Positions 23,305-32,222 of a stretch of 64,000 nt of DNA are shown here, in pieces. Position numbers and translations under genes: made by a program. Under the pieces are notes generated by a model. It searched no databases. It saw nothing but the letters and a program-made list of their open reading frames with translations, and was not told where the DNA came from. The first letter of the stretch is position 1; each line of letters opens with the position of its first letter. The DNA is taken from the NCBI GenBank assembly GCA_963722575.1, contig CAVRNR010000022.1:1984001-2048000 (forward strand), in the 5' to 3' direction. Origin of the DNA: Fen-178 sp963722575 (GTDB lineage: Bacteria > Acidobacteriota > Terriglobia > Bryobacterales > Bryobacteraceae).

Positions 23305-25254
23305 TTATTGAACGATCAGAACAGCGGTCTCGGTGACGGCCCCCGCCTTGGCGGTAATTGTGACGGTTTGCGTGGATGTCACATGGCTGGTCGAAATCGT
23401 AAACGAAGCCGTGGTCGCACCTTGCGGGACAGTAACGAATGACGGCACCTGGGCATAGGCCACCGAGCTACTCAGCAACGTGACGGCGATTCCGCCCACC
23501 GGAGCCGCCGCCCCGAGGGTCACGGTCCCGGTGGCATTCGTTCCGCCAGTGACGTAGCTTGGGGAAACCGTCACGCCGGTCAGAGTTGGCGATGCCGGCG
23601 GATTCACCGTCAGCGTCGCCGATTGCGTGAGGTTCCCATAGGTGGCCGAGATGGTGACCGTTCGCGCTGCCGTCACCGCGGCCGTCGTAATCGTGAACGA
23701 GGCGGTAGTCTGGCCGGAGGGAATCGTGACGCTATAAGGCACCGTCGCGGCCGCATTGCTGGATTGCAGGTTGACGGTTGCTCCAACGATCGGCGCACTG
23801 TTCGCGATGGTCACCGTGCCGCTCACGGTGTTTCCGTTTCCGCCCACCACCGAGCTGCTTGCCAATGCCAGTTGCAAAGCCGGAATCACCGTGAACTGAG
23901 TGGCCTGGCTGCTCCGCCCGAGCGTGGCCGTAATGGTGCAAGTCTGGCTGGCGGTAACGGTTGACGTGGGTATCGAAAAGGTGGCCGAGCTGGCTGTGAA
24001 TGGAACCGTAACCGTCGCCGGAGGTTGTGCGTTGGGGTTGTCGCTCGATATCCCAATGCTCGCTCCTCCCAGAGATGCCGTCCCGCTCAGCGTGACGGTC
24101 GCGGACACGTTCTGCCCGCCCAACACGCTCGTGGGCGTGATCGACAGCGTGGACACTCCGAGCGCGTTTGCGGGGTCGATTTCGAGCGCCGCTGTCTCGC
24201 CCTGCGCGGTGATCGTGGCCGTTTCGACGATGGATACCGGCGACGTTGGAATCGTGACCTGAAGGGACGCTTGTCCCGCGGGAATCGTAACCAAAAAGGG
24301 CGCCTGCGCTGCCGCATTGTTGCTGCTTAACGACACGGAGAAACCAATCCCGCGGGCCACACCGTTGAGAGAAATCGTCAGAGTGGCGTTGTCTCCGCCG
24401 TTCACATAAGAAGGGGAGAAGCTCAATCCCGCCACGCGTATGGAGTCCGCCGGCATGCTGCCCATTTGAAACGAGACGACGTTTGACGTGCTGGCCTCGG
24501 CCGTCAGAAACAATGAGACCACTCCTGCGCCATCCAGTTCGGGAGGCAGCACGATATTGACCTGGTCGAGCCCGAAGTAACCCGGAGCGGGGCCCGCGTA
24601 TTCCACTGTGAGGTTGTAACTGTTGCCGGCCGCGTCCTTTGCATTGGCCCCCACGTTGGCGGCCACGTTGACGATTGAGGGATCGTGACTCGAATTGCCC
24701 GCGTAGCGGAGGCCGGTGGCGTAGACGGCCAGGCGCGTGCGTTGGTCGCTGCCGGCGATTTCGGGTGTTACCACCAGAAATGGCGCGGTGGCATAGGTGA
24801 CAGCGTTGAGAATCGCGCCGGGGCCCTTTCCGGACCCGTCCGCGCTGAACACAGCCGGGGCAGTGTTCTGGACCAGCATGGTGGCGCTCTGTGGGGCGCC
24901 GGTGGCTGTATTTCGTACGAGCACGTCCGCCGTGCCCGCGGCGGTGTCCCCCGGCACCACGAAGTTGATCTGGGAAGACGACATGTACAACAAACCAGCG
25001 GCCTCGCCGTTCACTTCCACGCTGGTTCCGGCCAGTTCCGTGGGTAACTGCCCGTTCTGATCGAGCGTGGCCGAGGCTGTGAATCCCGCCAGGTTGGCGC
25101 CGAACAGCGCTGCCAACGAATCCGGCGCCACCGGCCCCCATGGCTGATAACTCGCGGCGGATACCACCGCGAAGGGCGCGGACTGCGCCCAGACTGTCGC
25201 GTTTGCGATCAAGCCGGCCAGGATCGCGCCGTAACACCGAAGCCCCGGTCTCAC
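23305..25254 (-). CDS. Secreted protein with Solibacter-type TIGR03437 domain and four Ig-like repeats
   Basis: 649 residues from GTG 25254. The frame extends to 25779, but that part is antisense to polX and is not coding. Signal peptide at 1-25 (MRPGLRCYGAILAGLIANATVWA). Residues about 26-245 match the TIGR03437 type found in large numbers in Solibacter (VSAASYQPWGPVAPDSLAAL, SSSQINFVVPGDTAAG, YATGLRYAGN, DQVNIVLPPELDGAG). Then come four repeats of about 85-90 residues, each starting with a P(S/T)SV or PSYVxGG motif and ending in a TxTITA strand, like bacterial surface adhesion domains. No anchor is seen at the C-terminus. It is divergent from polX. Confidence 0.88.
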   Translation of the reverse strand: MRPGLRCYGAILAGLIANATVWAQSAPFAVVSAASYQPWGPVAPDSLAALFGANLAGFTASATLDQNGQLPTELAGTSVEVNGEAAGLLYMSSSQINFVVPGDTAAGTADVLVRNTATGAPQSATMLVQNTAPAVFSADGSGKGPGAILNAVTYATAPFLVVTPEIAGSDQRTRLAVYATGLRYAGNSSHDPSIVNVAANVGANAKDAAGNSYNLTVEYAGPAPGYFGLDQVNIVLPPELDGAGVVSLFLTAEASTSNVVSFQMGSMPADSIRVAGLSFSPSYVNGGDNATLTISLNGVARGIGFSVSLSSNNAAAQAPFLVTIPAGQASLQVTIPTSPVSIVETATITAQGETAALEIDPANALGVSTLSITPTSVLGGQNVSATVTLSGTASLGGASIGISSDNPNAQPPATVTVPFTASSATFSIPTSTVTASQTCTITATLGRSSQATQFTVIPALQLALASSSVVGGNGNTVSGTVTIANSAPIVGATVNLQSSNAAATVPYSVTIPSGQTTASFTITTAAVTAARTVTISATYGNLTQSATLTVNPPASPTLTGVTVSPSYVTGGTNATGTVTLGAAAPVGGIAVTLLSSSVAYAQVPSFVTVPQGATTASFTISTSHVTSTQTVTITAKAGAVTETAVLIVQ

Positions 25255-25311
25255 AATTATCAGACGCCCCGCGGCGTCGAAAGGACGAACCTTCCAGCCG
25301 CCAGCATACAA

Positions 25312-27066
25312 TTGAATGGAGGGCCCTACTTGGAAAACCAGGAAATCGCGCGCGTGCTCTGGGAGACGGCCGATCTGATGGAGATCGCCGGCGAAGACTC
25401 GTTCCGCATCCGCAGTTACCGCAATGGAACTGCCGCCGTCGAGGGTTATCCCGAACGCATCGCCGATATCCTGCGCGACCCCAATCGCAATGTCACCGAG
25501 ATTCCCGGAATCGGCAAGGGGCTGGCGCGCGTTTTGGCGGAGATCGTCGAGCGCGGCTCCTGCGAACGGCGCGACCTGCTGTTGCAGAAGTTTCCTCCCA
25601 CGGCCCTCGAATTCCTCAAGATTCAGGGCCTCGGTCCCAAGAGCATTGCGCTCATCTTCGAGCACTACCGCATCAGCACCATCGACGAGCTCGAGCGGCT
25701 CTGCCAGGAGCAGAAGCTGCGCGTGCTGCCGCGCATGGGGGCCAAGCTGGAAGAGAAGGTCCTGCGCTCCATCGCGCAATACCGCCAGCGCAGCGGCCGC
25801 TACCTGTTGAGTTATGCCGAAGCCGTGGCGGCGGAATTAATCGAGGCGCTGGGGCAGGTTCCGGGCGTGGAGGCCGTCACGCCCGCCGGCAGCCTGCGGC
25901 GCGGGCGCGAAACGGTGGGCGATCTCGACCTGCTGGTCACCGGCCCCGCCGCCCACGCCGCGCTCGAGCGCTTTGTGACCTACCCGCGCGTCGAAGAGGT
26001 GCTGGGCCGCGGCGAGAACAAGGCCAGCGCCAAAGTGGGTCGAGAGGGCTTGCAGGTGGATGTGCGCGCGCTGGCGCCCGCCAATTTCGGTGCCGCGATG
26101 CAATACTTCACCGGCAGCAAGGACCACAACGTAGCCATCCGCACCCGCGCCGTCAAGATGGGGCTGAAGCTCAGCGAGTATGGTCTGTTTCGCGTCCAGG
26201 GCGATATGCGGGTGGCGGGCGAAACCGAAGCCGGCGTCTACCAGGGGCTCGGCCTGCCCTGGATTCCGCCCGAGTTGCGCGAAAACTGCGGCGAAATCGA
26301 AGCCGCCGCCGAGGGCCGCCTGCCGGAGCTTGTGGAACTGGCGCAAATCCGCGGCGATCTCCACATGCACACCACCGAAACCGACGGCCGGGCCACGCTC
26401 GATGAGATGGCCGAAGCCGCCCGCGCCCGCGGCTACCAGTACATCGCCATCACCGACCACTCGAAGGCGCTCGCCATGGCTAACGGGCTCGATGAGAAGC
26501 GCGTCGTGGCCTTCGCCCGCCAAGTGCGCGAAATCAACCGGGACGGAATGTTCTCCGGGCTGCGCATCTTCTCCGGCATCGAGTGCGACATTCTCAAGGA
26601 TGGCGCGCTGGACCTCGCCAACGACGCCCTGGCCGAGCTGGACCTGGTCATCGCCAGCGTCCACAGCCACATGAACATGGAATCCGCCGAAATGACCGGC
26701 CGGCTGCTGCGCGCGCTCGAGTGCCCGCACGTGCGCATCCTCGGCCACCCCACCGGCCGCCTCCTGCTGCACCGCGATCCCTTTCCCTTCGATTTCGACC
26801 GCGTGGCGGCGGAGGCCGTGCGCCGCGGCGTCTGGCTCGAAATCAACGCCAGCCCCGAACGCCTGGACCTCCACGGCGCGCTGATCCGCAACGCCCAGGC
26901 CAAGGGCGCGCGGTTCGCCATCTCCACCGACGCGCACCACCCCAAGCAGCTCGACTACATGCGCTACGGCGTCGTCACCGCGCGCCGCGGCTGGCTCGGG
27001 CCGGACGATGTCCTGAACACGCTGCCGGTGGAACGTTTCGCCGCCGCGCTCCAATCCAAATTATGA
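25312..27066 (+). CDS. polX: Family X DNA polymerase with PHP domain (PolX)
   Basis: 584 residues from TTG 25312 (TTG 25330 is possible). N-terminal 8 kDa-type domain (about 1-100) with helix-hairpin-helix motifs TEIPGIGKGLARVL and IQGLGPKSIALIF. The polymerase palm has GDLDLLV (two catalytic Asp) and LQVDVRAL (third Asp). The C-terminal PHP phosphoesterase domain (about 340-575) has HMHTTETDG, ITDHSKA, GIECDI, SVHSHM, ILGHPTGR and STDAHHP metal-binding motifs. Such enzymes fill short gaps in base excision repair and have metal-dependent 3'-5' exonuclease activity from the PHP part. The stop overlaps the NUDIX start (ATGA). Confidence 0.95.
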   Translation: MNGGPYLENQEIARVLWETADLMEIAGEDSFRIRSYRNGTAAVEGYPERIADILRDPNRNVTEIPGIGKGLARVLAEIVERGSCERRDLLLQKFPPTALEFLKIQGLGPKSIALIFEHYRISTIDELERLCQEQKLRVLPRMGAKLEEKVLRSIAQYRQRSGRYLLSYAEAVAAELIEALGQVPGVEAVTPAGSLRRGRETVGDLDLLVTGPAAHAALERFVTYPRVEEVLGRGENKASAKVGREGLQVDVRALAPANFGAAMQYFTGSKDHNVAIRTRAVKMGLKLSEYGLFRVQGDMRVAGETEAGVYQGLGLPWIPPELRENCGEIEAAAEGRLPELVELAQIRGDLHMHTTETDGRATLDEMAEAARARGYQYIAITDHSKALAMANGLDEKRVVAFARQVREINRDGMFSGLRIFSGIECDILKDGALDLANDALAELDLVIASVHSHMNMESAEMTGRLLRALECPHVRILGHPTGRLLLHRDPFPFDFDRVAAEAVRRGVWLEINASPERLDLHGALIRNAQAKGARFAISTDAHHPKQLDYMRYGVVTARRGWLGPDDVLNTLPVERFAAALQSKL

Positions 27067-27584
27067 AAATCACTTCTTCCCGCGAAGCTTACCGGTGCGC
27101 GCTGTTCCGTGTGACCGAAGACCACGCCGTGGACCTCAAGACTGGTTTCGAAATCAAGCGCTCGGTGGTGCGCCACGCCGGCTCCGCCGTGATGATGGCG
27201 GTGGATGAGAAGAACCGCGTGCTGCTGGTGCGCCAATACCGCCTCCCCGCCGGAAAGTATTTGTGGGAGCTGCCGGCCGGACGCCTCGATCCCGGCGAGA
27301 AGCCGCTCCAGGCAGCCAGGCGCGAGCTGATCGAGGAAACCGGGTATCGCGCGCGCCGTTGGACCAGGCTGGCGTCGTTCTGGGCCAGCCCCGGCTATGT
27401 CGAGGAGCGCATGACCATCTACCTGGCCACCGATCTCACGGCCGGTGAGGCCACCCCCATGGATGATGAGCGCATCGAGACCCGCTGGTTCACGCGGAGG
27501 GAACTCGCGCGGATGATCCAGAGCGGGAGGATCGAGGACGCCAAGACCATGATCGGCTTTATGACCTGGTGCCAGCGCCGGTAG
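27063..27584 (+). CDS. NUDIX hydrolase, ADP-ribose pyrophosphatase-like
   Basis: 173 residues from ATG 27063, which overlaps the polX stop; the frame is open far upstream but only as a shadow of polX. A complete Nudix box is present: GRLDPGEKPLQAARRELIEE followed by TGY. The N-terminal strand arrangement (VVRHAGSAVMMAVDEKNRVLLVRQYR) and WELPAGRLDPGE are typical of the ADP-ribose pyrophosphatase (NudF/YqkG) group, which splits ADP-ribose to AMP and ribose-5-phosphate. Coupling with PolX fits a nucleotide-cleaning role, by inference. Confidence 0.92.
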   Translation: MKITSSREAYRCALFRVTEDHAVDLKTGFEIKRSVVRHAGSAVMMAVDEKNRVLLVRQYRLPAGKYLWELPAGRLDPGEKPLQAARRELIEETGYRARRWTRLASFWASPGYVEERMTIYLATDLTAGEATPMDDERIETRWFTRRELARMIQSGRIEDAKTMIGFMTWCQRR

Positions 27585-27589
27585 CGGAG

Positions 27590-28423
27590 CTAATTGCCCG
27601 CCGCGCCGATGGTTGCCGTGACCTTGGCCAGTTCTTCGCGAAATAGCGGGTTCTCCGGATAATCGCGCGTCAGATCGGCCAGCAGATCCCGCGCTTCCTG
27701 CGGCCTCTTTTCGCGAAGAGCGGCAATCCCCAGCAGAATCTTCGCGAACGGTTTGAAATAATGGCCCTCGCGCGCCACCAGGCGAACATTCTCCACACCC
27801 CGTTCCTTATTGCCGGTCACGTTGTCGAAGTGCACGAACCAGCGGACGATAAACGGCAGGCTGCCGAGAATGTATTCCGAAAACCCCGCCGTGAGGTAGG
27901 CATCGTAATACTCCGGATCCAGCCTGAGCAGCCGTTGCGCGTAGCTATTGGATCGCTTCGCCGGGGAAAGGCTTGAAAACTGGCGCTTCTCGACCAGCGC
28001 CATGTAGTCCGTGGCGACGCCCTGGGCGATGCACATGGAAAACAGCGCGTTGCGGTCGTCCGGGTTGGCGCGCAGCGCGGCTTCCGCGCGGCTGGCGGTG
28101 TCGTCGAGCGCTTTGTAGAACTGCGCGCGAACGGTGGGGTCGGGTTGCAGCTTCTTCTTGGCTGTGATGCGCACGTCGCTCACCAGGAACTCGCTTTCCA
28201 GTATCTTCAGCCGGTCCATTTCGTAGAACAGATCGGCAGCCGCGCGGAACGCATAGGGCAGCGGGTCTTTCGGGTGGGCCGCAATGCAGTGACTTAGAAT
28301 CTCCTGGCTGGCCGGGAAATCGAAGTTGTACATCTCCTCGACTGCCGCGTCGATGGTGACCGCGCCGGTGGCGCCGAAAGCCGAACAGGACAAAACGGCC
28401 ATGAATACCCAGAAGCGCAACAT
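27590..28423 (-). CDS. Secreted TPR-like hypothetical protein
   Basis: 277 residues from ATG 28423, which starts a signal peptide (MLRFWVFMAVLSCSAFG); the longer frame to 28462 would bury it. The body is all-helical with TPR-like units (AAVEEMYNFDFPASQEILSH, AAHPKDPLPYAFRAAADLFYEM, LRANPDDRNALFSMCIAQG, KRPQEARDLLADLTRDYPEN). It resembles acidobacterial periplasmic TPR proteins of unknown function. It is convergent with the NUDIX gene and divergent from the exporter. Confidence 0.8.
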   Translation of the reverse strand: MLRFWVFMAVLSCSAFGATGAVTIDAAVEEMYNFDFPASQEILSHCIAAHPKDPLPYAFRAAADLFYEMDRLKILESEFLVSDVRITAKKKLQPDPTVRAQFYKALDDTASRAEAALRANPDDRNALFSMCIAQGVATDYMALVEKRQFSSLSPAKRSNSYAQRLLRLDPEYYDAYLTAGFSEYILGSLPFIVRWFVHFDNVTGNKERGVENVRLVAREGHYFKPFAKILLGIAALREKRPQEARDLLADLTRDYPENPLFREELAKVTATIGAAGN

Positions 28424-28468
28424 TTCAATCTCATCGTACCCCGATCTGGCATTCCGCCACAATGCCGG

Positions 28469-30079
28469 ATGCCGGCGCGGCTCAGTGGTTCTGCGGCATC
28501 ATGGATAAGAGACTGGATGCCGTCCGCCGCAGAGCCATACCCGCAAGTCAACCCGTGGATTGTCGCCACCGCCGTCATGTTCGCCACCTTCATGGAGGTG
28601 CTGGACACCACCGTGGTCAACGTCTCCCTGCCGCATATCGCGGGAAGCCTCTCGGCCAGCGTCGACGAGGCCACCTGGGTGCTGACCTCGTACCTGGTGG
28701 CCAACGCCATCATCCTTCCCATGACCGGCTGGCTGGCGAATTATTTCGGGCGCAAGCGGATGCTTCAGGCAGCCGTCTTCGGGTTCACGGCGGCGTCGGT
28801 CATGTGCGGGATGGCGCAGACACTGCCCATTCTGATCTGCTTCCGCATCGTCCAGGGCGCCACCGGAGGCGCTCTCCAACCGCTTTCGCAGGCCGTCATG
28901 CTGGAAGCCTTCCCGACGCAGGACCGCGGCAAGGCCATGGCCTTCTGGGGCCTGGGCATCGTGGTGGCGCCCATGCTCGGCCCCGTGATTGGCGGGTGGC
29001 TGACGGACAACTACAGTTGGCGCTGGGTCTTCTACATCAATCTGCCGGTGGGTCTGGCCTCCATCGTCATGACCCGCCTGTTCGTTTTCGATCCGCCCTA
29101 CATCCGGCGGCAGAGTGGCGGCATCGATTACTGGGGTATGGGACTGCTGGCCGTCGGCGTGGGCTCGTTACAAATCGTCCTCGACAAGGGGCAGGAAGAA
29201 GATTGGTTCGCGTCGAACTGGATCGCCGCGCTGGGCGTGGTCGCGGTGGCCGGGATCGCCATCTTCATCATCCACGAGATTCGCACCCGCGATCCGGTCG
29301 TGCATCTCCGCGTCTTCAAGCTGCGCACTTACAGCGCGGGCGTGTTTCTGATGACCGTGCTCGGCTTCGTGCTCTACGGCAGCATGTTGCTGGTGCCCAT
29401 CTTCCTGCAAACCTTGCTCGGTTATCCGGCTCTCGACGCCGGCGTGGCGATGGCCCCGCGCGGCCTCGGCTCGTTCCTCATGATGCCCGTGGTGGGCACC
29501 GTGCTCGCTAGATTCGATCCGCGCAAGGTGCTGGCCGTGGGCCTGGTGGGCGCATCATGGACCCTCTATGAGCTTTCGCAGCTCAATCTCAACGCTGGCT
29601 ATTGGGATATCTTCTGGCCGCAGTTTATCCAGGGCGCATCCCTGGCCATGCTGTTCGTCCCGCTGACCACCGCCACCATGGACCCCATCCCCAAGGAAGA
29701 GATGGGCAACGCCACCAGCATGTTCAACCTGATGCGCAACATCGGCGGCAGCATGGGAATCGCCAGCGCCACCACCTACCTGTTCCGCCGCCAGCAGTTG
29801 CACACGCATCTGCTCGCCGTGGACGTCAACCCGTACAGCCCGCAGACGCGGACCTTCCTGAGGGGCGTCGAGTCCGCCATGATTGTGCATGGGTCCGGCA
29901 CGCACACCGCCGTGAGTCAATCCTACGGCGCCCTCTGGGGAATGGTGGAGCGCCAGGCCTCCATGCTGGCCTTCGTGGATACGTTTCTGGCGATGGCCGT
30001 GGTTTTTCTATTGATGCTGCCGCTTCTGTTCATCATGAAGAGGCCGAGACATCCCCGCGCCGGCGCGGCGATCCACTAA
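28469..30079 (+). CDS. DHA2-family drug exporter (EmrB/QacA type, 14 TM)
   Basis: 536 residues; ATG 28517 (MPSAAEPYPQVNPW) is a good alternative start. Motif C/D signatures are clear: FMEVLDTTVVNVSLPHIAGSL in TM1 and TSYLVANAIILPMTGWLANYFGRKR (motif A) after TM2, then QGATGGALQPLSQA and GLGIVVAPMLGPVIGGWL. About 14 hydrophobic segments fit the EmrB/QacA group of proton-driven exporters. The usual EmrA fusion partner is not next to it. The 170 bp downstream contain an intergenic repeat tract. Confidence 0.92.
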   Translation: MPARLSGSAASWIRDWMPSAAEPYPQVNPWIVATAVMFATFMEVLDTTVVNVSLPHIAGSLSASVDEATWVLTSYLVANAIILPMTGWLANYFGRKRMLQAAVFGFTAASVMCGMAQTLPILICFRIVQGATGGALQPLSQAVMLEAFPTQDRGKAMAFWGLGIVVAPMLGPVIGGWLTDNYSWRWVFYINLPVGLASIVMTRLFVFDPPYIRRQSGGIDYWGMGLLAVGVGSLQIVLDKGQEEDWFASNWIAALGVVAVAGIAIFIIHEIRTRDPVVHLRVFKLRTYSAGVFLMTVLGFVLYGSMLLVPIFLQTLLGYPALDAGVAMAPRGLGSFLMMPVVGTVLARFDPRKVLAVGLVGASWTLYELSQLNLNAGYWDIFWPQFIQGASLAMLFVPLTTATMDPIPKEEMGNATSMFNLMRNIGGSMGIASATTYLFRRQQLHTHLLAVDVNPYSPQTRTFLRGVESAMIVHGSGTHTAVSQSYGALWGMVERQASMLAFVDTFLAMAVVFLLMLPLLFIMKRPRHPRAGAAIH

Positions 30080-30111
30080 CGAGGCTGTGCCTCAGACCGG
30101 CAAGCGAATAT

Positions 30112-30162
30112 TCGACGCGGAGACGCAGAGACGCAGAGAACGAACGCGGAGAAGAACTTAGA
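30112..30162. repeat. Intergenic CGCAGAGA-type short tandem repeat tract
   Basis: The sequence between the exporter and the permease holds GACGCGGAGACGCAGAGACGC followed by further CAGAGAA and CGCGGAGA units, an 8-9 nt word repeated imperfectly four times. It is noncoding and lies between two convergent genes. Confidence 0.6.
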
Positions 30163-30248
30163 GAAAAAAGATCGGTGCGTAGGTCGGCGCCACCCGAGGT
30201 AGGTCCGCGGGCCTCCAAAGAATCGTGAATCAGTACGCGAATCCCTCG

Positions 30249-31751
30249 CTAACACCCCGTGTCTCCGCTCCCTCCGCGTCGAAAGGAAGCTACCGGCAAT
30301 ACCGCGTACACCCCCGCCCCGATAATCACGATCGCCAACCCCGGCCACGTCGTCGCCGGCCGGTAAACGAACAACATCGCCAGCACCACGGCCGCGCCAA
30401 GAATGTAAAGCGCCGGCACGAAGGGATAGCCCGCCACACGGTACGGCCGTTCCGCGTCCGGACGCGTCCGCCGCAGCCGGAACACGCCCGCGATCGTCAG
30501 AATATAGAACAGCAACGCCGCGGAAATCACGTAGTCGAGTAAGTTGCTGTACAGATTGCCGTAGGTGTGCGTGTCCGGATTGTAAGTGCGCGGCAAGACC
30601 AGCGCCGCGGACCAGATCCCTTGCGCCAGCAGCGACCAGCCCGGCACGTGCGCCTTGTTCAGTACCCCCGCGCGCGCGAAGAAGAGGCCGTCCTTCGCCA
30701 TCGCATAGTAAGCGCGGGCCCCCGCCAGCACCAGGCCGTTGACGCATCCGAACGTGGATACCATGATCGCCACGGCCATCAACACGGGACCGTAGCCGGG
30801 AAGGATTGCCTGAAGCATGGCCGTGGCCACGCGGTCCGCCGGCGCATGCTGGATGGCCCCCAGCGGCAGCACCACCAGGTAGGCCACGTTGGCCAGCAGG
30901 TACAGCCCGATCACGGCCGTCGTTCCCAAGGCCATCGCCAGCGGCAGGTTGCGGCGTGGATTCCGCACTTCGCCCGCGGCGAACGTGATGTCATGCCACG
31001 AGTCGGCCGAAAACAGCGAGCCCGATTGCGCCACCGATAACGCCACCATCAATCCGAAAACGCTTCCTGCGGCCACGCCCAGCGCCGGATCGTACGCCCC
31101 CAGCTTGAACAGGTCCGTGAAGTTGGCCTTCACCGCCGAGGCGTTCCAGCCCAGAAAAAGCCCGGCCAGGATGAGCGCCGCCAGCGCCGCCGTCTTCGCC
31201 GTGGTGAACAGGTTTTGCACGATCTTGCCGTACTCCAGACCGCGCGAATTCGCCCACGTCAGCAGCGCGATCACGGCCACGCCCACCAGTTGCGCGGTCG
31301 AGAGCGAAATGGCGTATCGCGACGAAATGTGAATCGGTTCCACCAGGTAGCGGCTTTCGGAGACCGGAGGAAACACCACCGCCAGAAATCGCGCAAAGGC
31401 CACCGCCACGGCCGCGATGGTGCCCGTCTGGATCACGGTGAACAGCGTCCAGCCGTACAGAAACCCCCACAACGGCGAGAACGCTTCACGCAGGTACACA
31501 TACATGCCGCCCGCGTCTGGCAGCATCGAGGCCAGCTCGCCATAGGAGAGCGCCGCGGTGATGGTGAGCACTCCCGTCACCGCCCAGGCCACCAGCATCC
31601 AGCCGGGGCTTCCGATCAGCCTCGACATATCGGCCGAGACGATGAAAATGCCCGAGCCGATCATGGCCCCGATCACCACCATGGTGGCGTCGAACAGATT
31701 CAGGCCGCGGACGAAGCCTTGCTCGCGTGTCGTGGTGCTGGGTTGCTTCAT
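30249..31751 (-). CDS. APC-superfamily amino acid permease
   Basis: 500 residues with about 12 TM helices. TM1 carries the substrate-binding GAMIGSGIFIVSADM (GxG(I/V)F type), followed by SYGELASMLPDAGGMYVYLRE, both hallmarks of the APC (LAT/amino-acid-polyamine) group. ATG 31751 gives MKQPSTTTREQGFVRGLNLFD. Substrate cannot be predicted. The C-terminus (GGSGDTGC) runs into the intergenic region shared with the exporter. Confidence 0.92.
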   Translation of the reverse strand: MKQPSTTTREQGFVRGLNLFDATMVVIGAMIGSGIFIVSADMSRLIGSPGWMLVAWAVTGVLTITAALSYGELASMLPDAGGMYVYLREAFSPLWGFLYGWTLFTVIQTGTIAAVAVAFARFLAVVFPPVSESRYLVEPIHISSRYAISLSTAQLVGVAVIALLTWANSRGLEYGKIVQNLFTTAKTAALAALILAGLFLGWNASAVKANFTDLFKLGAYDPALGVAAGSVFGLMVALSVAQSGSLFSADSWHDITFAAGEVRNPRRNLPLAMALGTTAVIGLYLLANVAYLVVLPLGAIQHAPADRVATAMLQAILPGYGPVLMAVAIMVSTFGCVNGLVLAGARAYYAMAKDGLFFARAGVLNKAHVPGWSLLAQGIWSAALVLPRTYNPDTHTYGNLYSNLLDYVISAALLFYILTIAGVFRLRRTRPDAERPYRVAGYPFVPALYILGAAVVLAMLFVYRPATTWPGLAIVIIGAGVYAVLPVASFRRGGSGDTGC

Positions 31752-31760
31752 GCGACCGCG

Positions 31761-32032
31761 CTAACTTCCTGAAGCTTTACCGCGGCGCCGGTGGAAGAAC
31801 GCGAGCCTCCGATTGACGTCGTCAAGCCAATCCCGCAATTCCTCGTGCTGGTCGCGGGATAGGCCGTGTTCGGATCGGCGGACAAGCGCTTCTCGAGGAC
31901 AATGCCGTGCAACTGCGCCAGAGTCGCTTCCGCGGGCACCAGGAGCCGCCGCCAGATGGGCGGGCTCGTGCCCAGCAGGGTGACCTTGATTTGATAGATT
32001 TCCGGTGAAATCGAGCTCTTTTTCGTCGGCAT
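31761..32032 (-). pseudogene. Decayed plasmid pRiA4b ORF-3-like gene
   Basis: The ATG at 32032 opens a frame with YQIKVTLLGTSPPIWRRLLV and PAEATLAQLHGIVLE, the typical N-terminus of pRiA4b ORF-3 family proteins. The frame then loses similarity. A second frame on the same strand gives RDQHEELRDWLDDVNRRLAF before a stop at 31761-31763, which resembles the family's C-terminus. The central part of the usual roughly 180-200 residue protein is missing, so I call a deletion and frameshift remnant. Confidence 0.65.
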
Positions 32033-32072
32033 ATTAAACCTCCAGCACCGCTCCTTGAGAAGCCGCGAGAGA

Positions 32073-32144
32073 ATGGGCAAGCTAAAGCATGCCCCACCAA
32101 GGTAGGGCATGCTCTAGCTTGCCCATTGCCCGCTTGCGGGCAAT
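32073..32144. repeat. Two consecutive palindromes upstream of the GH127 gene
   Basis: Arms 32073-32094 and 32105-32126 are 22-nt inverted copies with one mismatch (ATGGGCAAGCTAAAGCATGCCC and its partner). A second stem follows directly, 32125-32133 pairing with 32136-32144 (ATTGCCCGC / GCGGGCAAT). No T-tract follows on the plus strand, so a simple terminator is not supported. A REP-like or small palindromic mobile element is more likely. Confidence 0.7.
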
Positions 32145-32222
32145 CTCTTCACACCTTCTGACGGCCCGTACCAAGCCATCCTCGATGTTAAGCCACGGCC
32201 AACAGGGATTACAATTGGAGCC

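Noticed and set aside
25305..25779. N-terminal extension of the TIGR03437 protein frame
   Set aside because: It is antisense to the start of polX; the signal peptide begins at GTG 25254.
30100..30165. CRISPR-like repeats
   Set aside because: Units are 8-9 nt, adjacent and without spacers; no cas gene in the window.
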